In this document: piece by piece, positions 13,668 to 15,390 of the stretch
Layout: each line of letters begins with the position of its first letter
Numbering within the stretch: the first letter of the stretch is position 1
Assembly: GCA_016296775.1 (NCBI GenBank)
Contig: JAEDIE010000029.1
Coordinates: forward strand, 1-15,390
Direction of reading: 5' to 3'
Length of the DNA: 15,390 nucleotides
From: Bacilli bacterium
GTDB taxonomy: Bacteria; Bacillota_I; Bacilli_A; RFN20; CAG-826
Notes under the pieces: generated by a model
The model's database searches: none
What the model saw: only the letters and a program-made list of their open reading frames with translations
Told to the model about the DNA's origin: nothing
Position numbers and translations under genes: made by a program

Positions 13668-15065
13668 GTGGATAAATACTTGGATATTCTTGAAAACTTA
13701 TTGCTTTTAGAAGATGAATATGAATGGTTAGATTTTAAAGAGAATTGGTTTAATAAAGATGAAATTGGTGAATACATTTCGGCTGTTGCCAATGGTGCAT
13801 GTCTATGCGGTAAGGAATATGGCTATATTATATGGGGAGTAAAAGATAATTCTAGAGATATAGTTGGAACATCAATTAATTTCGATAAAGATATTAATCA
13901 TGAACCATATAAGCATTATTTAGCAAGAAATTTAAAACCTAGTATAGCTTTTGAGGTTATTGAAAAAGAATATCAAGGTAAGCGAATTGTTATGCTTCAA
14001 ATTCCGTCATCAAAATCAGTTCAAACCAAATACAAAGATGTTTCTTATTTTAGAATTGGATCTAGTAAGGAAAAAATCAATAAATTTCCAGAATGGGAAC
14101 TTAAGTTAAATATAACTCTTCAAGAAGGATTTCCAACAATAGTAAATGTTGCAGCTCCAGATTATGCCCAAGAGTTAACATTTGAAAAACTGTTTATGTA
14201 TTATGCGGCCAAAGGTATTTCACTAAAACCAGATAGTTTTGAGAGGAGCCTTAAATTAAAAAACAAGAATGGGCAATATAACGTTATGGCTTATATTCTA
14301 TCTGATCAAAACTCGATTCCTGTTAGAGTATCTATTTTTAGTGGAAGAGATAAGACAGCTCCATTATTTTCTGTTAAAGAGTTTGGAAATACATGTATCA
14401 TGTATTCTATGGATAAAATACTTGAATATGGCGATGCTATTAATATAATTCAAGCAGATGAAAGAAATAGAATTTCTGAAAGAAGAGATGTACCGCTATT
14501 CGATTATGAAGCTTTTCATGAAGCAATATTAAACGCATTTATTCATAATAAGTGGTTGACTTTAAATGCACCTCAAATTTCTATTTTTACGGATAGAATA
14601 GAAATATTATCACATGGTGGTTTAGCTGTAGATCAGGATGAGAAGGGGTTTTACAGTGGTGCTAGTTTACCAGTTAATGATGTTCTTGCTTCTATTTTTC
14701 TTCAACTAAGAATCAGTGAACGTTCGGGTAGAGGAGTTCCAAAAATTATTGGCAGATATGGAAAAGATTCAATTCAAATTGAAAAAAATAGAATTGTAGT
14801 CACCATTCCTTTTGAAAAGATTGAGGTAAATAAGTTTATAGTATCTAATAATGTATCCAATAAAGTATCCAATAAAGTAAATGGCACTCAAGAAAAAATA
14901 ATTTCTGCAATTAGAAATAATTCAAATGTTACTATAAATCAATTAATGGTAATTACTGGTTTGTCTGAACCAGGTGTAAAAAAGAATTTGAAACAATTAA
15001 AAGATGCTGGAATTATTGCACGTATAGGCGCAAATAAAAATGGATACTGGGAGGTGCTAAAATGA
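13668..15065 (+). CDS. AlbA_2 / HATPase_c_4 (Schlafen-AlbA type) protein with C-terminal winged helix
   Basis: A 465-residue protein of the predicted transcriptional-regulator type often labelled divergent AAA_4 or COG2865. I start it at the GTG at 13668, seven bases after AAAAGGAG; an in-frame ATG at 13563 lies upstream of the -10 box and would add a hydrophobic, promoter-derived stretch. Residues ~8-135 form the AlbA_2 domain (EYEWLDFKENW, ISAVANGACLCG, YIIWGVKD, SYFRIGSS). Residues ~283-380 resemble an HATPase_c_4 ATP-binding fold with its N-box (FHEAILNAFIHNKW), DRIEILSHGG and RISERSGRGVPKI. Three VSNx repeats link to a wHTH (INQLMVITGLSEPGVKKNLKQL). Such proteins occur as regulators and in defence-associated loci. 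It ends in an ATGA overlap with the ASCH gene, so both probably act together. The exact function is not known. Confidence 0.88.
   Translation: MDKYLDILENLLLLEDEYEWLDFKENWFNKDEIGEYISAVANGACLCGKEYGYIIWGVKDNSRDIVGTSINFDKDINHEPYKHYLARNLKPSIAFEVIEKEYQGKRIVMLQIPSSKSVQTKYKDVSYFRIGSSKEKINKFPEWELKLNITLQEGFPTIVNVAAPDYAQELTFEKLFMYYAAKGISLKPDSFERSLKLKNKNGQYNVMAYILSDQNSIPVRVSIFSGRDKTAPLFSVKEFGNTCIMYSMDKILEYGDAINIIQADERNRISERRDVPLFDYEAFHEAILNAFIHNKWLTLNAPQISIFTDRIEILSHGGLAVDQDEKGFYSGASLPVNDVLASIFLQLRISERSGRGVPKIIGRYGKDSIQIEKNRIVVTIPFEKIEVNKFIVSNNVSNKVSNKVNGTQEKIISAIRNNSNVTINQLMVITGLSEPGVKKNLKQLKDAGIIARIGANKNGYWEVLK
14841..14876 (+). repeat. Three 12-base tandem repeats encoding VSNx
   Basis: GTATCTAATAAT, GTATCCAATAAA and GTATCCAATAAA stand head to tail and encode VSNN-VSNK-VSNK in the linker before the winged helix. 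The unit is a multiple of three, so slippage would change linker length without breaking the frame. Confidence 0.9.
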
Positions 15066-15390
15066 TTCACCAAATGAACTTATGGGATGATTCATTTCAA
15101 GCAATAAAAGAGGGATGGAAAACCATTGAAATGAGACTCAATGATGAAAAGAGATCATTGATTAAGATTAACGATAAAATAGAATTTACTAACACTAAAA
15201 CTAACGAAACAATGCTTTGTAAAGTGATTAATATATTTTGTTATTCTAATTTTGAAGAATTGTATAAAAATCATAATAAGCTTTCAATTGGATATAAAGA
15301 AGACAAAGTAGCTAATCATTCTGATATGTATAATTATTATTCTAAAGATAAAATAGATAAATATGGTGTATTAGGAATTCAAATAGAAGT
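15062..15390 (+). CDS. ASCH-domain protein (3' end cut by window)
   Basis: At least 109 codons, open to the window end, starting at the ATG at 15062 inside the TGA stop of the previous gene (ATGA) after GGGAGGTG at 15049-15056. The product shows the ASCH signature: WKTIEMRLNDEKRSLIKIND at residues 19-38, then IEF, a middle strand (MLCKVINIF), NFEELYKNH, a tyrosine-rich helix (MYNYYSKDKIDKYG), and a final VLGIQIEV strand. ASCH is a PUA-like fold linked to RNA binding, RNA-modified-base hydrolysis or ribonuclease activity in characterised members. The domain is almost complete, since family members of this kind are about 110 residues. Its role here is inferred from the coupling: RNA- or nucleotide-directed effector or partner of the AlbA_2 protein. 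Confidence 0.85.
   Translation, partial: MIHQMNLWDDSFQAIKEGWKTIEMRLNDEKRSLIKINDKIEFTNTKTNETMLCKVINIFCYSNFEELYKNHNKLSIGYKEDKVANHSDMYNYYSKDKIDKYGVLGIQIE

Noticed and set aside
1..15390. CRISPR array, rRNA, intact insertion sequence or integrase
   Set aside because: No regularly spaced repeats, no rRNA-like sequence and no transposase or integrase reading frame were seen.

Overview
The window looks like chromosome of a low-GC Bacillota/Mollicutes-type bacterium. The DNA is very AT-rich and Trp is written TGG. TGA acts as a stop: the gene ending at 15065 uses TGA inside an ATGA overlap with the next start, so the standard bacterial code fits. The tRNAs carry an encoded CCA end. A DXS-family protein, lipoprotein and signal-anchor surface proteins and an Opp transporter suggest a small-genome, host- or gut-associated lineage (RF39, Acholeplasma or Izemoplasma-like). 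That placement is inference; no marker in the window fixes it.

Layout. 1-1830: end of an oligopeptide ABC transporter operon (C-terminus of OppD, complete OppF, terminator). 1848-3805: a lipoprotein metallophosphoesterase whose promoter implies a leaderless mRNA, overlapped by an eight-helix membrane protein, ending in a hairpin shared with the opposite strand. 3813-8070, minus strand: one very large modular surface protein that has been split by a 19-base partial tandem duplication at 5391-5421, with a strong promoter and ribosome binding site. 8071-8623: AT-rich spacer with a doubtful 40-codon ORF, tRNA-Leu and its probable terminator. 8624-11976: a DXS-like thiamine-diphosphate enzyme with substituted substrate-phosphate residues, convergent with and overlapping an extended short-chain dehydrogenase/epimerase. 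11987-13110: a four-helix membrane protein with a charged linker and a DUF2188 tail. 13112-13434: tRNA-Asp, tRNA-Phe and two terminators. 13440-15390: an accessory-looking pair, an AlbA_2/HATPase_c_4/winged-helix protein coupled to an ASCH-domain protein cut by the window end.

How the genes work together. OppD and OppF are the two ATPases that drive peptide import. The phosphoesterase and its membrane partner are probably co-translated and act at the cell surface. The surface protein stands alone as a transcription unit. The AlbA_2 protein and the ASCH protein share one promoter and an ATGA junction just downstream of a tRNA cluster, which makes them the best candidate here for an uncharacterised regulatory or defence-type module. 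The clearest anomaly is the broken surface-protein gene: removing one 19-base unit restores a single frame of about 1,391 codons.
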